In this document: positions 42,268 through 54,783 of the stretch, in pieces
Layout of the letters: each line of letters opens with the position of its first letter
How positions within the stretch are numbered: the stretch's first letter is position 1
From: Methyloversatilis discipulorum
Lineage (GTDB): Bacteria; Pseudomonadota; Gammaproteobacteria; Burkholderiales; Rhodocyclaceae
Reading direction: 5' to 3'
Length of the DNA: 64,000 bases
Assembly: GCF_000527135.1 (NCBI RefSeq)
Contig: NZ_AZUP01000001.1
Span: forward strand, 3,100,001 to 3,164,000
Position numbers and translations under genes: made by a program
The notes under the pieces: generated by a model
The model's input: the letters and a program-made list of their open reading frames with translations, nothing else
Told to the model about the DNA's origin: nothing
Database searches by the model: none

Positions 42268-45200
42268 TCAGAGGGTCTCGGGCGGCGGGGCGTAGCCGGT
42301 GATCAGTTCCAGCAGTTCGGCCTCGTTGTAGGGCTTGCCGAGGTAGTGGTTTACGCCGATCTCGCGCGCGTAGGTCTTGTGCTTTTCCGCCGTGCGCGAG
42401 GTGATCATGATGATGGGGATGGCCTTCGTGCGCGCATCGGCACGCACGTTGCGCGTCAGATCGAAGCCGTCCATGCGCGGCATTTCGATGTCCACCAGCA
42501 TCACCGCCGGCTCGGTGTCGATCAGCTTTTCCAGCGCGTCCACGCCGTCCTTCGCGGTCACCACGCGATAGCCCTCGCGCTCCAGCAGACGGCTGGTAAC
42601 CTTGCGCACGGTCAGCGAGTCATCGACCACCATGATCAGCGGCGCTTCCACCGCCTGCGCCACCGGTGCCATCGTGCGCACCGGCTCGTCGGCCGAGGTC
42701 GCGCGCAGCAGTTCGCTGCGGTTGCGCGCAGCGATCGCCACCGGGTTGATGATCAGCGTCACTTCGCCGTCGGGCAGCACCGTGGCACCGGAAATGCCGA
42801 CCAGCTTCGACAGCTGCGGGCCGACCGGCTTCACCACCACTTCCTGGTTGCCGCGCAGCGCATCGACCTCCAGCGCCATGAATTCGTGGCCGCTGTTGAT
42901 CAGCAGCGCCCAGCTGCCGGGCACCGGCTGGCTGTGACCGTCGCCGAGCAGGCGCGGCAGGTACTGGTAGCGGTAATGCGTGCCCAGCCACTCCTGTCCG
43001 CCCGCCTCGCGCAGCGCCTCGCCGGCGTCGCCCTTCAGTTCGCGTGCGTGCTGCACCATCGACGACGGAATCGCGTAGGTCTTGCCGGCGCTGCTCACCA
43101 GCACCGACTGCGTCACCGCTAGCGTCATCGGCAGCGACAGCCGGAAGCGCGTGCCCTGGCCCGATTCGCTGGTGGTTTCGATGCGGCCGCCGAGCGCGGT
43201 GGTCGCGTTCTTCACCACGTCCATGCCGACACCGCGGCCGGCCAGCTCGGACACCGCCGCCGCGGTCGAGAAGCCCGGTTCGAAGATCAGCCCGGTCAGG
43301 CGACGTTCGTCGACCACCTCGTCCGGCGCGATCAGGCCGCGCTCGACGCCGCGTGCGCGGATGCGGTCGAAGGCGAGGCCGGCACCGTCGTCGGCCAGTT
43401 CGATCACCACTTCGTTGGTCTGCTGGGTCAGCGTGATCACGATCTCGCCGGTTTCCGACTTGCCGGAGGCCGCGCGTGCTTCGCGTGACTCGATGCCGTG
43501 CGCCACCGCGTTGCGCAGCAGGTGCTCGATCGGGCCGGTCATCTGCTCCAGCACTTCGCGGTCCAGTTCGATCTGCGTGTTGCGCAGTTCGAGGTTCACC
43601 TTCTTGCCCAGCTCCTTGGCCGACTGCCGGGCGACCCGGTAGAGCCGGTCTTCCAGCGTCGAGAAGGGCACCATGCGCACCGACATCAGCGCCTGCGACA
43701 GTTCGCGGTTCAGGCGCGCCTGCGACTGTATGGCGGTGTCGGCGGCGTCGAGGTTGCGCACCAGGTTGTACTGCACGGTGGTGACGTCGGACAGGCTTTC
43801 GGTCATCAGGCGCGACAGTTCCTGCAGCCGCGTGAAGCGGTCCATTTCCAGCGGGTCGAACTGTTCGTGATGGGCTTCGGCCGCCGCCATGCGCGACTGC
43901 ATCTGGCTTTCGGCGTGGATCTCGATTTCGCGCAGCTGGCCGCGCAGGCGCTGCACGTTCTCGGTCAGGTCGTTCAGCGAGCCGCGTAGCGCGCGCAGTT
44001 CGCCCTCGATGCGGGTGCGCGCGATGCTCATTTCGCCGGCCTCGTTCACGAAGCGGTCGACCATGTCGGAGCGCACGCGCACGGTGGGCCGCTCGCGCAC
44101 GGTGCCGGCCTCGTCGTCGCCGGCCGCCGGCGCGGGTTGCGCAGCGCCGTCGCCAGCTGACAGGGCTTCCTGCGGCTCGCTGGTCTCGCCCCGTTCCAGC
44201 CGGGCGACCAGTTCTTCGCAGCGGTCGTAGGCCATTTCGAGTTCGTCGAGCACGGCCGGGCGTTCGTCCGCACTGCAGGGCGCTTCGATCACGCCCTCCA
44301 TGCTGTGCACCAGGTCGCCGAAGCGCATGACGCCCGCCATGCGCGCGCTGCCCTTCAGCGTGTGCAGCTGGCGGCGCAGCATGTCGGAAGCCGACAGCTG
44401 CTCCGGCTGTTCGCGCCATGCGCGCAGTTCGTGGCCGATGTCGCGCAGCAGGTCGTGCGCTTCCTCGATGAAGATGGGCAGCAGCTGCGGGTCGATGTCG
44501 TCGGCGACGCGCGGTGTGTCCGCGGCCTCGGCCGTGTTTCGCGGCGCTGCGCCGCGCAGGATGTCGGCCGACGGCGGCAGGTCGCTGGTCTGCGGCAGCA
44601 CGTATTCGTCCGGCAGCGCCACCTTCTCGAAGCGCATGTCGTCGTCCGTCAGCGCTTGGCCAAGCTCGGTCTCGTCGTCTGCGACCGTCATGTCCTCTGC
44701 CGCCTGCTCGGGCGGCAGTTCCAGCGACGGTTCCTCGAGCAGCGGGGCTTCGACCGCCAGAACGTCGTCGTCGGTCGTCTCGGGAGCCGGTTCGGGCTCG
44801 GGCTGGGTGTTGCCGTCCGCGTCGAGGCCGCAGCGGAAGCCGTCGCGGTCGCTCAGTACCGAACGGGCGCCGCTGTCGGCCGGGGTGATTTCGTCGATGT
44901 CGGCGGTGCCGACGTCCAGATCCGGTGCGGAAGGGATGTCGTGACTGCCGGCCGGCATCTCCAGCACCGGCAACTCGACGGCCGGGCGGGTGTGGAAGAA
45001 CAGCGCGTCGAGCTGTTCGACCAGGGCCGGCGCGGCGTGCGCCTGACCACCGTCGGCGATCGCGCCGACCTGGCTTTCAAGCGTGCTGGCGGCCGTGTTC
45101 AGCAGCGCCGACTCATGGTCGGCCGGCGGCTCGCCGTGCGCTTCGCAGCGGCTCAGTGCGTGCTCGAGCGCCTTTGCCAGCGCGCTGATGTCGGGCTGGC

Positions 45201-48066
45201 CGACGGTCAGCGAAATGCCACCCAGCGTGTGTGCGGCGATCAGGCTGTCCTGCGTCGGCAGCAGCGACGGGTTCAGGTGCAGACGGGCAAGTTCGCGCCG
45301 CAGCGTCGCCAGATGTCCGCGCGCCTCGGCGACGAACAGGTCGAACAGCGTGCGGTCGGTGCCGGCGTCCAGCGCCAGGTCCTCGGCGTCGATGTCAGCC
45401 GTGATGTCGATTGCTTCCGGGCTGTCGATGACGGCCTCGGCTTCGCTGGCGACGGGCAGGCCGAGGTCCAGATCGAGATCGAAATCCGGCGCGGTCGCCT
45501 CGACCACCTGCGGCGCCTCGTCCAGTTCAATGACGCCGGACGGTGTGTCGGCCTCGTCGAGGTTGAAATCGAGGTCCATGTCGAGCTCGATGTCGAGCGC
45601 GCTATCGTCCGGTGCGGCCGCCGCCTCGATGGCGACCGGCGTGGCCGGGGCGGCTTCGCTGTCGTCTGGCTCGCCACCGAACAGCGCCGCGCAGGCGGGC
45701 GGCAGCCAGCCGTGTTCGGGCGTGGCGGTGTTGCCGTCGGCCAGCTGTTCGACCCAGCCGGCAAACAGGTCGCGCGCGCGGTCGAGCAGGTCGAACAGTT
45801 CGGGCGTGCCGTCGCGCTCGCTGGACAGCCAGCGGTTCATCACCTGCTCGATCGCGTAGGCGCTTTCGCCGAGGTCGCGCAGGCCGACCATGCGGCCGCT
45901 GCCCTTCAGCGTGTGGAAACCGCGGCGCAGCGCGGTCAGCAGCTCCTGGCTGTGCGGCGCCTGACGTGCGGCGGCGGTGCCGGCGGCGATGCTGTCGAGG
46001 ACTTCGCGCGCCTCCTCGATGAATATTTCGAGCAGTTCGGCATCGAATTCTTCCTGACTCGCTTCGGCGAGACGTACCGTGTCGGCCGACGGCGCCAGCG
46101 ACTCCATCGGCGTTTCGGCAAGTGCCTGTACCGCCTCGCCAACCGCGTCGTCGCCGGCCTTCAATGCGGCGAGGGCTTCGCCGACTCGCTTTTCCAGCTT
46201 TTCGTCAGCCAGCAGCTTGGCGTCCTGGCGGATGGTTTCGAGCGACTGCCGCAGCTCGTCGCGCGTACGCTCGTCGGCGTCGCCGTGCGCCAGCCGGTCG
46301 AGCAGCTGGGTCGCCTCGTTTCGCCGCGCCGCCAGTTCCGACTCGACGCTGGCTTCGTCCGCCTCGATCGGCGTGTCGCCGGCCGCCGGTGCGCTGCCAC
46401 GCGGGTTCAGGATGGCGTCGAGATCGGCCGGGCCGTACTGCAGCTTGTCCACGAAGAAGCCGAGGCCGGACAGCTGGTGCGCCAGCGCCTCGAATTCGCC
46501 GTCGGCGGCGATGTGGTCAGGTTGCGCCATGCGGGCGATCTGCTGCGTGCAGCGCCGCACCAGCGACACCGCGGCGTCCTGGCCCAGCATGTTCAGGGCA
46601 CCTTCGACCTGCTTCAGCGGCGCAGCCAGCGCCGCCAGTTCGGCGGCCTTGGCGGGGTTGCGGAAATAGGCGTCGAGCTGCTGTTCGACCTCGGTCAGGC
46701 TGGCCAGGATTTCGCGCGCGACCTGGCCCATGAACAGCCGCTCCTGGGCGCGGCGCGACATTTCGTCGAACAGCGGAATCTGCATCGCCGGCAGCGTTTC
46801 GCCGCGCCGGGCGCGCGTCAGTCGGTCGATCAGCGTATCGACCTGGGCCGGCAGGTCATCGCTCTGGGCGCGGCTGAACTGTTCGACCAGTGCGTCCATC
46901 ACCAGCAGTGCGGTGGCGACTTCCATCGCCAGGTTCTCCTGGTGCTGCAGCGGGTCGCGGCGCAGCCACTGTCCGAGGTCGAGCAGTGCCGCGGCGAGCC
47001 GGGCGAGGTCGGGCTGGCCGACCCGCGCCGCCGACGCGACCATGGATTCACATTGTTCGTGGAACTGCGGCAGCGCAACGGCGGCGCCGGACGAGAAGCG
47101 CGTCCACGCCTCCTTGGCCTGACCGAGCGACTCGCGCAGTGCGGCCAGCGCCGGGCGCAGCGCGGCGATGTCGTCGCGCGCGTCGGCGTCGGTGGCCACC
47201 AGGGCGTCCAGCCGGTAGGTGTCGCGCACCGCGCGCAGCGCCGGCGTCGGGTGCTCGGCGGTGGCGATGAAGTACAGCGAGTCGCGCATCAGCCGCTCGG
47301 CCACGCCGCGCGAGCCTTCGAGCAGGCGGCGCATCTGCACGTCGATGCGCGCGCACAGCCGCTTGATGAAGAAGTCGCTCTGGATGGCGCCCTGCGCCAT
47401 GCCGTCGAACAGCGCGCCGGCCACCCACCAGAAGGCACGCGTGGCCGGTGCGGTCTGCGTCTGTTCGATCGCGCCGACGGCCTGGCGCATCTGCAGCAGG
47501 CCGTCGCGGTCGTCGCGCAGGAAGCGCAGCAGGCCACGTTCGAACTGGCTGCGCGCGCTGCGCAATGCGCGCGCGCGGTCCAGCGGCGACAATGCGGCGG
47601 CAGCCGACGGGGCAGGCGGCGGGCGCAGTGTCAGATCGGGGAAGAACAGCTCCGACGGCGCCACCACGGCTTCGCCACGAAGTGCCATCAGGTCGCGGTA
47701 GAGCGACATCAGTCGCATCGGCTGGTCGCTGCCGCCGGCCACCAGTTCGTCCAGGTGGGTGCGTATGGCGGCGATCGCGCGCTGCGCGACGGCGCCGGCG
47801 GTGCCGGTATCAACCAGCCGGCCGCCGTGCCAGTCGGCCAGCGTCTGTTCGAGCGCGTCGCAGAAATGGGTCAGGCCGTCGAGGCCGACGATGGCCAGTG
47901 CGCCGCGCGCCTGGTGCAGATGGGTCTGGGCGAATTTCAGCGCCTCTGCACCGCTGCCGTGCTGCCCGTCGCCGAGCGCTTCTGCTGCACGCACGAGGGC
48001 GAGGTCGATCTCGCCGCGGACCCAGATCAGCGGGCCCAGATCCTGTTCGCTGGTGGAGGTGCTCAT
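42268..48066 (-). CDS. chpA: type IV pilus chemosensory hybrid histidine kinase ChpA (CheA-like)
   Basis: This is the kinase of the Pil-Chp system, which controls twitching motility. The 1932 residues contain a degenerate HPt-like N-terminus ([15 protein letters not shown], about 47). HPt domains have histidines near 717 ([15 protein letters not shown]) and 1235 ([16 protein letters not shown]). A third near 945 reads HTLGGISL and lacks the usual lysine. Acidic linkers separate them. The dimerisation and ATPase region is near 1400-1680 ([40 protein letters not shown]), then a CheW-like domain and a C-terminal receiver from about 1809 ([35 protein letters not shown]). It overlaps pilJ by 4 nt and is shorter than the Pseudomonas protein. 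Confidence 0.95.
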   Translation of the reverse strand: MSTSTSEQDLGPLIWVRGEIDLALVRAAEALGDGQHGSGAEALKFAQTHLHQARGALAIVGLDGLTHFCDALEQTLADWHGGRLVDTGTAGAVAQRAIAAIRTHLDELVAGGSDQPMRLMSLYRDLMALRGEAVVAPSELFFPDLTLRPPPAPSAAAALSPLDRARALRSARSQFERGLLRFLRDDRDGLLQMRQAVGAIEQTQTAPATRAFWWVAGALFDGMAQGAIQSDFFIKRLCARIDVQMRRLLEGSRGVAERLMRDSLYFIATAEHPTPALRAVRDTYRLDALVATDADARDDIAALRPALAALRESLGQAKEAWTRFSSGAAVALPQFHEQCESMVASAARVGQPDLARLAAALLDLGQWLRRDPLQHQENLAMEVATALLVMDALVEQFSRAQSDDLPAQVDTLIDRLTRARRGETLPAMQIPLFDEMSRRAQERLFMGQVAREILASLTEVEQQLDAYFRNPAKAAELAALAAPLKQVEGALNMLGQDAAVSLVRRCTQQIARMAQPDHIAADGEFEALAHQLSGLGFFVDKLQYGPADLDAILNPRGSAPAAGDTPIEADEASVESELAARRNEATQLLDRLAHGDADERTRDELRQSLETIRQDAKLLADEKLEKRVGEALAALKAGDDAVGEAVQALAETPMESLAPSADTVRLAEASQEEFDAELLEIFIEEAREVLDSIAAGTAAARQAPHSQELLTALRRGFHTLKGSGRMVGLRDLGESAYAIEQVMNRWLSSERDGTPELFDLLDRARDLFAGWVEQLADGNTATPEHGWLPPACAALFGGEPDDSEAAPATPVAIEAAAAPDDSALDIELDMDLDFNLDEADTPSGVIELDEAPQVVEATAPDFDLDLDLGLPVASEAEAVIDSPEAIDITADIDAEDLALDAGTDRTLFDLFVAEARGHLATLRRELARLHLNPSLLPTQDSLIAAHTLGGISLTVGQPDISALAKALEHALSRCEAHGEPPADHESALLNTAASTLESQVGAIADGGQAHAAPALVEQLDALFFHTRPAVELPVLEMPAGSHDIPSAPDLDVGTADIDEITPADSGARSVLSDRDGFRCGLDADGNTQPEPEPAPETTDDDVLAVEAPLLEEPSLELPPEQAAEDMTVADDETELGQALTDDDMRFEKVALPDEYVLPQTSDLPPSADILRGAAPRNTAEAADTPRVADDIDPQLLPIFIEEAHDLLRDIGHELRAWREQPEQLSASDMLRRQLHTLKGSARMAGVMRFGDLVHSMEGVIEAPCSADERPAVLDELEMAYDRCEELVARLERGETSEPQEALSAGDGAAQPAPAAGDDEAGTVRERPTVRVRSDMVDRFVNEAGEMSIARTRIEGELRALRGSLNDLTENVQRLRGQLREIEIHAESQMQSRMAAAEAHHEQFDPLEMDRFTRLQELSRLMTESLSDVTTVQYNLVRNLDAADTAIQSQARLNRELSQALMSVRMVPFSTLEDRLYRVARQSAKELGKKVNLELRNTQIELDREVLEQMTGPIEHLLRNAVAHGIESREARAASGKSETGEIVITLTQQTNEVVIELADDGAGLAFDRIRARGVERGLIAPDEVVDERRLTGLIFEPGFSTAAAVSELAGRGVGMDVVKNATTALGGRIETTSESGQGTRFRLSLPMTLAVTQSVLVSSAGKTYAIPSSMVQHARELKGDAGEALREAGGQEWLGTHYRYQYLPRLLGDGHSQPVPGSWALLINSGHEFMALEVDALRGNQEVVVKPVGPQLSKLVGISGATVLPDGEVTLIINPVAIAARNRSELLRATSADEPVRTMAPVAQAVEAPLIMVVDDSLTVRKVTSRLLEREGYRVVTAKDGVDALEKLIDTEPAVMLVDIEMPRMDGFDLTRNVRADARTKAIPIIMITSRTAEKHKTYAREIGVNHYLGKPYNEAELLELITGYAPPPETL

Positions 48067-50138
48067 ACCTTGAAGCCCGCGACCGAGCCCTTGAGTTCAG
48101 CGGCGAGGTCCGCCAGCTGGCCGATGGACACCGCGGTCTGTTTGGTGCCGACCGTGGTCTGCTCCGTGATGCGCAGGATGCCCTGCATGCCCTGCGCCAC
48201 GCGTGTGGCCTGTTCCGCCTGCACCTGGGCGGACGACGAAATGCGTTCGATCAGCTGCGCCAGTTCCGACGACACGGTCGAAATCTCGCCCAGTGCCTGA
48301 CCGGCGGCGTCTGACAGGCGTGCCCCCTCGACCACGCCGCGGGTGGAATTTTCCATGGCCGCCACGGCGTCCTGGGTGTCGGTCTGGATGGTGCGGACGA
48401 TGGCGGCGATCTGCTTGGTCGCCTCGGCCGAGCGTTCGGCCAGCCGCTGCACCTCTTCGGCCACCACCGTGAAGCCGCGGCCGGCCTCGCCCGCGCTCGC
48501 TGCCTGGATGGCGGCGTTCAGCGCCAGCACGTTGGTCTGTTCGGTAATGTCGGAAATGAGCTCGACGATTTCACCGATCTCCTGCGAGGATTCGCCCAGC
48601 CGCTTGATGCGTTTCGACGTTTCCTGGATCTGCTCGCGGATGTCGTTCATGCCGCGGATCGAGTTCGACACCGCGGTCGAGCCGTTCTGCGCGGCGGCCA
48701 GTGACTGGCGCGCCACCTGCGCCGAGCGGGTCGCCTCCTGCGATACCGTGTTCATCGACTGCGCCATCGCCAGTACCGACTGGCCGGATTCGGTCACTTC
48801 GCGCGACTGCTTTTCCGCCGCCGTCAGCAACTGGGTCGAGATGCGCTGCGCGGTTTCCGACGCCTCGGTCACGCGGCCGGCGGCGTCGTTGATCCGCTTC
48901 ACCAGCACCGACAGTTCCTCGATCGTGTAATTGACCGAGTCGGCGATGGCGCCGGTAATGTCTTCCGACACCGTGGCGCGCACGGTCAGGTCACCGTCGG
49001 CGAGGTCGCCCATCTCGTTCATCAACCGCAGGATGGCCTGCTGCGTCATGTCCTTCTCGCGCTTGGCTTCCTCGCGCGAACCTTCGGCCTGCAGCCGCTG
49101 TTCGTTCTGGTCCTCGTTGTAGGCGCGCACCATCAGGAACACGCTGATCAGGGCCAGCAGCACGCACAGCGCGCCGGCACCGGCCAGCGCCAGCCGCCCT
49201 TCGCGCTCGGCGACATAGCCGGCGCCCAGTTCGTCGGTCAGTTTCGACAGCGTCGCCGCCTCGGCGATCACGGCGGCTCCGGCCTTGCGTGCGCCGGCCA
49301 GCGCTTCGGGTTTGTCGAGCTCACCGGCCAGCACGCCAAGCGGGCCGTCGATGACCGCGCGCGCGCTGCTGAAGGTGTCGCGCGCCGCGCCTTCGGCCAG
49401 CGTCTCGATCTGCTGTGCGGCGTCGCGCAGCGCGGGCACGTTGCGGGCGAGCGTCGCCGGCGCGTCGGCTGCGGTCGCGTGCGTGCCGGCCTGAACCTGA
49501 CTGAGCACGGTGGCGAAGCCGTGAAACAGGTTGCCGTCCTTGCCGGCCCGCACGACGGCAGTCTGCGCCGCGGCGGCGGCCAGCGCCGGCGCCTGCTGGT
49601 CGAGCGCGCGGGCGGCGTCGCCCAGCGCACGCAGCGCCTTCTCCTGCGCCAGCACGGACGATACGTTCTGATCGAAACCGGACCAGGCCGCGTCGAGCTG
49701 CTGCAGCGAACCCTGCACCGCACCGGAACTGGCCGGCACGTCGACACCGTCGATCTCGCCGCCCTGGGTGACGCGGTCGAGCAGCCGGAAGAAGGCGTCG
49801 CGCGAGGCAGCCAGTTCGGCGAAGGCGGCCGATTCGCCGGCCAGCGCCTGGTGGGCTGACTTGGCCATGCTCTGGCTCAGCGTGCGCATCTGCCCGGCAG
49901 CCGACACGTAGCTCGCGTTGTAGCGGGTGATGCGCAAGTCCTGCCAGACCAGGAAGGCGGCGATCACTATGAAGAACAGGAAGAGCGTACCGAGTACGCG
50001 CACCTGCTGTTCGAGCGGCAGGTGACCGATCAGCGGCAGCCGCCCGCGCAGGAAACCGAGGGTGCCGCGCGGCGCGGTGGGTGCGCTGCCGCCGTCGGCG
50101 GGACGGGCGGACTTCAGTCCTGGGATGTTCAGTGCCAT
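48063..50138 (-). CDS. pilJ: twitching motility methyl-accepting chemoreceptor PilJ
   Basis: The chemoreceptor of the Pil-Chp system. The 691 residues have TM1 at about 48-66 ([20 protein letters not shown]), a helical periplasmic domain, TM2 near 318-340 ([20 protein letters not shown]), a HAMP-like region ([20 protein letters not shown]) and the signalling hairpin with [20 protein letters not shown] followed by [20 protein letters not shown]. It lies between pilI and chpA in the standard order. No pilK methyltransferase gene is seen next to it. Confidence 0.95.
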   Translation of the reverse strand: MALNIPGLKSARPADGGSAPTAPRGTLGFLRGRLPLIGHLPLEQQVRVLGTLFLFFIVIAAFLVWQDLRITRYNASYVSAAGQMRTLSQSMAKSAHQALAGESAAFAELAASRDAFFRLLDRVTQGGEIDGVDVPASSGAVQGSLQQLDAAWSGFDQNVSSVLAQEKALRALGDAARALDQQAPALAAAAAQTAVVRAGKDGNLFHGFATVLSQVQAGTHATAADAPATLARNVPALRDAAQQIETLAEGAARDTFSSARAVIDGPLGVLAGELDKPEALAGARKAGAAVIAEAATLSKLTDELGAGYVAEREGRLALAGAGALCVLLALISVFLMVRAYNEDQNEQRLQAEGSREEAKREKDMTQQAILRLMNEMGDLADGDLTVRATVSEDITGAIADSVNYTIEELSVLVKRINDAAGRVTEASETAQRISTQLLTAAEKQSREVTESGQSVLAMAQSMNTVSQEATRSAQVARQSLAAAQNGSTAVSNSIRGMNDIREQIQETSKRIKRLGESSQEIGEIVELISDITEQTNVLALNAAIQAASAGEAGRGFTVVAEEVQRLAERSAEATKQIAAIVRTIQTDTQDAVAAMENSTRGVVEGARLSDAAGQALGEISTVSSELAQLIERISSSAQVQAEQATRVAQGMQGILRITEQTTVGTKQTAVSIGQLADLAAELKGSVAGFKV

Positions 50139-50202
50139 CGGAGCTATTCCTGGAGGGCTGTTCGGTTCTTGGAGGACGGTGTGCTGTCAGCCTCTGCTGC
50201 AA

Positions 50203-50712
50203 TCAGGCGGCGACGTCGAGGAAACGCGCGTCGGTATAGAGCTTGCGCGGATCGAAGCGGCGCCACAGCCGGCCCTGGGTATCGGAAAACTGCGCGGAAA
50301 CCCAGGGTCGCGGATCCGGCGCCGCGTCGGCGGGTTCGAAATCTTCGAGTGCGCGCAGGCCGAGCACGCGCGACACCAGCAGTGCGCTGTTGCAGCCGAA
50401 CTTGGCGTGCGGCAGCAACAGCCGGGCGTCGCCGGTCACTGCGGTCGGCGCATTGCCCTGGAAGGCGGAAAAATCGCTGACCGCGTACAGCACGCCGCGC
50501 ACGTTGGCGACGCCGCGCAGCCAGCCGGTGGCCAGCGGCACCGGTGTCAGCGCCGGCACCGGCAGGATTTCGCCGGACTCGGCCAGATCGATCAGCCACA
50601 GCTCGGCGCCAGACTGCAGGCCGAGCAGTGCCCGCGTGCCGGTGGCGCCGGAGGTGTCCGACAGCTTGCGGGCCAGTTCTTCCTGAAACTCGCGCAGCGA
50701 AAGCTTAGCCAT
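50203..50712 (-). CDS. pilI: CheW-like adaptor PilI
   Basis: A scaffold that couples PilJ to the ChpA kinase. From the ATG at 50712 it has 169 residues: LSLREFQEELARKLSDTSGA, LGLQSGAELWLIDLAESGEI, VPLATGWLRGVANVRGVLYA, VSDFSAFQGN and LLVSRVLGLRALEDFEPADA, matching CheW-type folds. It overlaps the pilH end by 8 nt, which fixes the start against the longer frame to 50793 inside pilH. Confidence 0.92.
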   Translation of the reverse strand: MAKLSLREFQEELARKLSDTSGATGTRALLGLQSGAELWLIDLAESGEILPVPALTPVPLATGWLRGVANVRGVLYAVSDFSAFQGNAPTAVTGDARLLLPHAKFGCNSALLVSRVLGLRALEDFEPADAAPDPRPWVSAQFSDTQGRLWRRFDPRKLYTDARFLDVAA

Positions 50713-51088
50713 CGTTGTTCGCCGCGCCGAGCTGGGTGATGCGACCAAGCAGTTCTTCCAGATTGACCGGCTTGACCATGTAGTCGAGCGCACCCTGGCG
50801 CATGCCCCAGATGCGGTCGGTCGGCAGGTCCTTGCTGGTGCACATGATCACCGGGATGTCGCGCGTACTGTCGTCGCGGGTGATCGTGCGGGTGGCCTGG
50901 TAACCGTTGATGCCCGGCATCACCACGTCCATCAGGATGAGGTCGGGTTTTTCGGCCTTGGCCTTCTCGATGGCCTGTTCGCCGTTCTCGGCGATGATGA
51001 CCTCGAAGCCCTTGCGGGTCAGGAAGTCGTTCAGAACATGGCGTTCGGTGGGCGAGTCGTCCACCACCATGATGCGCTTGATCGCCAT
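50705..51088 (-). CDS. pilH: twitching motility response regulator PilH
   Basis: A single-domain CheY-like regulator of pilus extension and retraction. The 127 residues have the acidic pair in KRIMVVDDSPTERHVLNDFL, the phospho-acceptor Asp in DLILMDVVMPGINGYQATRT, the Thr/Ser of VIMCTSKDLPTDRIWGMRQG and the Lys of ALDYMVKPVNLEELLGRI. GMRQGALDYMVKPV is typical of PilH. It follows pilG and precedes pilI. Confidence 0.94.
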   Translation of the reverse strand: MAIKRIMVVDDSPTERHVLNDFLTRKGFEVIIAENGEQAIEKAKAEKPDLILMDVVMPGINGYQATRTITRDDSTRDIPVIMCTSKDLPTDRIWGMRQGALDYMVKPVNLEELLGRITQLGAANNDG

Positions 51089-51126
51089 CGTCGGCTCCGC
51101 GTTCGGTGGATACGGTGTAAGGCGTC

Positions 51127-51525
51127 TCAGTCAGCGCCGTTGCGCGCGTGACGCGACACCGCCTGCAGCAGGCTGTCCTTCGTGAAGGGCTTGGTGAGGT
51201 ACTCGTCGGAACCGACCATCCGGCCGCGTGCGCGGTCGAACAGGCCGTCGCGTGACGAAAGCATCACGACGGGAGTAGCGGCAAAACGGGGGTTTTTCTT
51301 GATGAGCGCGCAGGTCTGGTAACCGTCGAGGCGCGGCATCATGATGTCGCAGAAGATGACCTGGGGGTGGTGGTCGCTGATTTTCGACAGAGCGTCGAAG
51401 CCATCCTCGGCGAGGACCACCTGATACCCGGCCTGGACCAGGAAGATTTCGGCACTGCGGCGTATGGTGTTGCTGTCGTCGATCACCATCACCTTGACGC
51501 CGGTATTGCCACCCGATTCAGCCAA
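51127..51525 (-). CDS. pilG: twitching motility response regulator PilG
   Basis: A CheY-like regulator that starts the Pil-Chp operon. The start is a TTG at 51525, preceded by GGGGAG with 6 nt between, giving AESGGNTGVKVMVIDDSNTI; a GTG at 51549 would add eight residues but lacks this spacing. The 132 residues have the phospho-acceptor in VIFCDIMMPRLDGYQTCALI, VVMLSSRDGLFDRARGRMVG and EYLTKPFTKDSLLQAVSRHA. Family assignment follows from order and motif. Confidence 0.92.
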   Translation of the reverse strand: MAESGGNTGVKVMVIDDSNTIRRSAEIFLVQAGYQVVLAEDGFDALSKISDHHPQVIFCDIMMPRLDGYQTCALIKKNPRFAATPVVMLSSRDGLFDRARGRMVGSDEYLTKPFTKDSLLQAVSRHARNGAD

Positions 51526-51642
51526 GATGTTCTCCCCTGTTGTCCGCACACCGCTCTGCCGCAGGACTGCGCGGCGACGGCATCCGGTTGGTCTTCATGA
51601 GGCGGATGCACCGGCCCGACAGGTCCGCGACCGATGCGTGTT

Positions 51643-51831
51643 TCAGATCTGGACCATCTCGAAATCGTCCTTGCGTGCGCTGCACTCAGGACAGGTCCAG
51701 TTGGGCGGAACGTCCGCCCAGCGGGTGCCGGGGGGGATACCCTCTTCCGGCAGACCGGCGGCTTCGTCGTAGATGAAGCCGCAGATGAGACACATGTAAG
51801 TCTGGAATTCGGCCGTGACAGTGGAACTCAT
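51643..51831 (-). CDS. rubredoxin
   Basis: A small iron electron carrier. From the ATG at 51831 the 62 residues have the two metal-binding pairs YMCLICGFIYDEAAGLPEEG and NWTCPECSARKDDFEMVQI, with a single Fe held by four cysteines. The segment GIPPGTRWADVPPNWTCPEC is diagnostic. It is divergent from the acidic-insert thiD; the same pair order is common in Betaproteobacteria. Partner reductase not in the window. Confidence 0.96.
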   Translation of the reverse strand: MSSTVTAEFQTYMCLICGFIYDEAAGLPEEGIPPGTRWADVPPNWTCPECSARKDDFEMVQI

Positions 51832-51907
51832 GGCAGGTTGGTTTGTTAGAATCCGGTCGATATTACCGTAATTAACCATCTGTAACGACAATCCGGGCGC
51901 GCGCTTT

Positions 51908-52846
51908 ATGGTCAATTCTGATGTGCGGGCGCATCCTCCGCTTGTCATGTGTTTTTCGGCGACCGACCCCACTGGCGGGGCCGGCATGCAGGCCGATCTG
52001 ATGACGCTGTCGGCCCTTGGCTGTCATCCGCTGACGGTCGTGACGGCTGTCACGGTCCAGGACAGCGCGGGCGTCGAGGAGGTCGTGCCGATGGACGACG
52101 ACCTGCTGGTCGACCAGGCGCGCGTGCTGCTCGCCGACATGCCGGTCGCGGCGTTCAAGATCGGCGTGATGGGCAGCATCGAGAACATCGCGGCCATCGC
52201 CGAAATCATTTCCGACTACCCCGACGTGCCGGTCGTGCTCGATCCGGTGCTGTCGTCCGGCCGCGGCGACGAACTGGCCGACGAGGACATGGTGATCGCG
52301 CTGCAGGAACTGCTGCTGCCGCTGACCACCGTGCTGACCCCGAACAGCCTCGAAGCCCGGCGTCTGGCGCAGACCGACGACGAGGACGACGACGGTGACG
52401 ATTTCGCTGACGAGGACGACGAAAGCGACGACGACGAGGACGAGCAGGACGACGACGCAGGCGCTGCAGCGCCGACGCTGGAGCAGTGCGCGCGTCAGCT
52501 CATCGCCGCCGGCTGCGGTCACGTGTTGCTGACTGGCACGCATGAATCGACCACCCGCGTCGCCAACGTGCTGTACGGGCGCAGCGGTGTCGTCCGCCGC
52601 GACGAGTGGGATCGCCTGCCCGGCAGCTACCACGGCTCCGGCTGCACGCTGGCGTCTGCGCTCGCCGCCTGGCTGGCGCACGGCCTCGACGTTGGCGAAG
52701 CGGCGCACGCTGCGCAGGAGTACACATGGCGCACGCTACAGGCCGGTTTCCGGCCGGGCATGGGCCAGCACCTGCCGGACCGCTTCTTCTTCCTGCGCGA
52801 ACACAATGCCGCGACCGCCGATCGGGAGTCCGACGATGACGCGTAA
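51908..52846 (+). CDS. thiD: hydroxymethylpyrimidine/phosphomethylpyrimidine kinase ThiD with acidic insertion
   Basis: ThiD phosphorylates HMP and HMP-P for thiamine synthesis. The 312 residues show the N-terminal FSATDPTGGAGMQADLMTLS, AFKIGVMGSIENIAAI, VVLDPVLSSGRGDELADED, LTPNSLEARRLAQ and the catalytic GSYHGSGCTLASALAAWLAH. Between the NSLEARRLAQ segment and TLEQCARQL lies an insertion of about 30 residues that is almost entirely Asp/Glu (about 157-187), absent from usual ThiD and from the second copy at 56.4 kb. thiE overlaps its end by 11 nt. The frame is uninterrupted, so the insert appears real. Confidence 0.9.
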   Translation: MVNSDVRAHPPLVMCFSATDPTGGAGMQADLMTLSALGCHPLTVVTAVTVQDSAGVEEVVPMDDDLLVDQARVLLADMPVAAFKIGVMGSIENIAAIAEIISDYPDVPVVLDPVLSSGRGDELADEDMVIALQELLLPLTTVLTPNSLEARRLAQTDDEDDDGDDFADEDDESDDDEDEQDDDAGAAAPTLEQCARQLIAAGCGHVLLTGTHESTTRVANVLYGRSGVVRRDEWDRLPGSYHGSGCTLASALAAWLAHGLDVGEAAHAAQEYTWRTLQAGFRPGMGQHLPDRFFFLREHNAATADRESDDDA

Positions 52847-53453
52847 GCCGCTGCGCGGCCTGTACGCGGTGACGCCGGAAGCGCTGAGCGGCGCTGCGCT
52901 TTACCGTGCCGCCGAGGCCGCCTGCGGCAACGGCGCGGTCGTGCTGCAGTACCGCAACAAATCCACCGACATCGAACGAAGGCGCGCCGACGCCGACGCG
53001 CTGCGCGCCATCACCACCGTCTGCGGCGCGCTGTTCGTCATCAACGACGACATCGAACTGGCGAAGGCCTGCGGCGCCGACGGCGTGCACGTCGGTCGCG
53101 ACGACGGCGGGCCGGCGCAGGCGCGCAAGGCGCTCGGCAGCGACGCGCTGATCGGTGTGTCCTGCTATGACGACCCGGCGCTGGCCCGGGCCGCCGCGCG
53201 TGACGGCGCCGATTACGTCGCCTTCGGCTCGATGTATGCCTCAAGCACCAAGCCCGCCGCACCGCCGGCCGCGATTGGCCGTTTCGCCGAAGTGGCCGAC
53301 CTCGGACTGCCGTGCTGCGCCATCGGCGGCATCACGCTGGCGCGCGCGCCGGAACTGATTGCCGCGGGTGCCGATCTGCTGGCCGTGGTGTCCGACCTGT
53401 TCGACGCGCCCGACATCGCGGCGCGCGCCCGCGCCTACGCCAAGCTTTTCTGA
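52836..53453 (+). CDS. thiE: thiamine phosphate synthase
   Basis: ThiE joins HMP-PP and the thiazole phosphate to make thiamine phosphate. From the ATG at 52836 it has 205 residues: [100 protein letters not shown] and the phosphate loop [20 protein letters not shown]. The QYRNK where many carry QLR or QYRDK is within family variation. It overlaps thiD and precedes hemL by 11 nt. Confidence 0.95.
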   Translation: MTRKPLRGLYAVTPEALSGAALYRAAEAACGNGAVVLQYRNKSTDIERRRADADALRAITTVCGALFVINDDIELAKACGADGVHVGRDDGGPAQARKALGSDALIGVSCYDDPALARAAARDGADYVAFGSMYASSTKPAAPPAAIGRFAEVADLGLPCCAIGGITLARAPELIAAGADLLAVVSDLFDAPDIAARARAYAKLF

Positions 53454-53464
53454 AGGAATTCCCC

Positions 53465-54751
<1,287 letters not shown>

Positions 54752-54760
54752 GTGTCGCTC

Positions 54761-54781
54761 GCAAGGGGTTCAACCCCTTGC
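54761..54781. terminator. hairpin between convergent hemL and lipoprotein gene
   Basis: GCAAGGGG and CCCCTTGC form a perfect 8-bp stem with a TTCAA loop in the 32-bp gap between convergent genes. A U-tract is lacking, so bidirectional termination is inferred from placement. Confidence 0.6.
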
Positions 54782-54783
54782 GC

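Noticed and set aside
44305..48300. 1331-codon open frame antisense to chpA
   Set aside because: High-GC genes with strong third-position bias leave antisense frames open; its product is low-complexity (His/Arg/Gln-rich) and the opposite strand encodes a clear ChpA.
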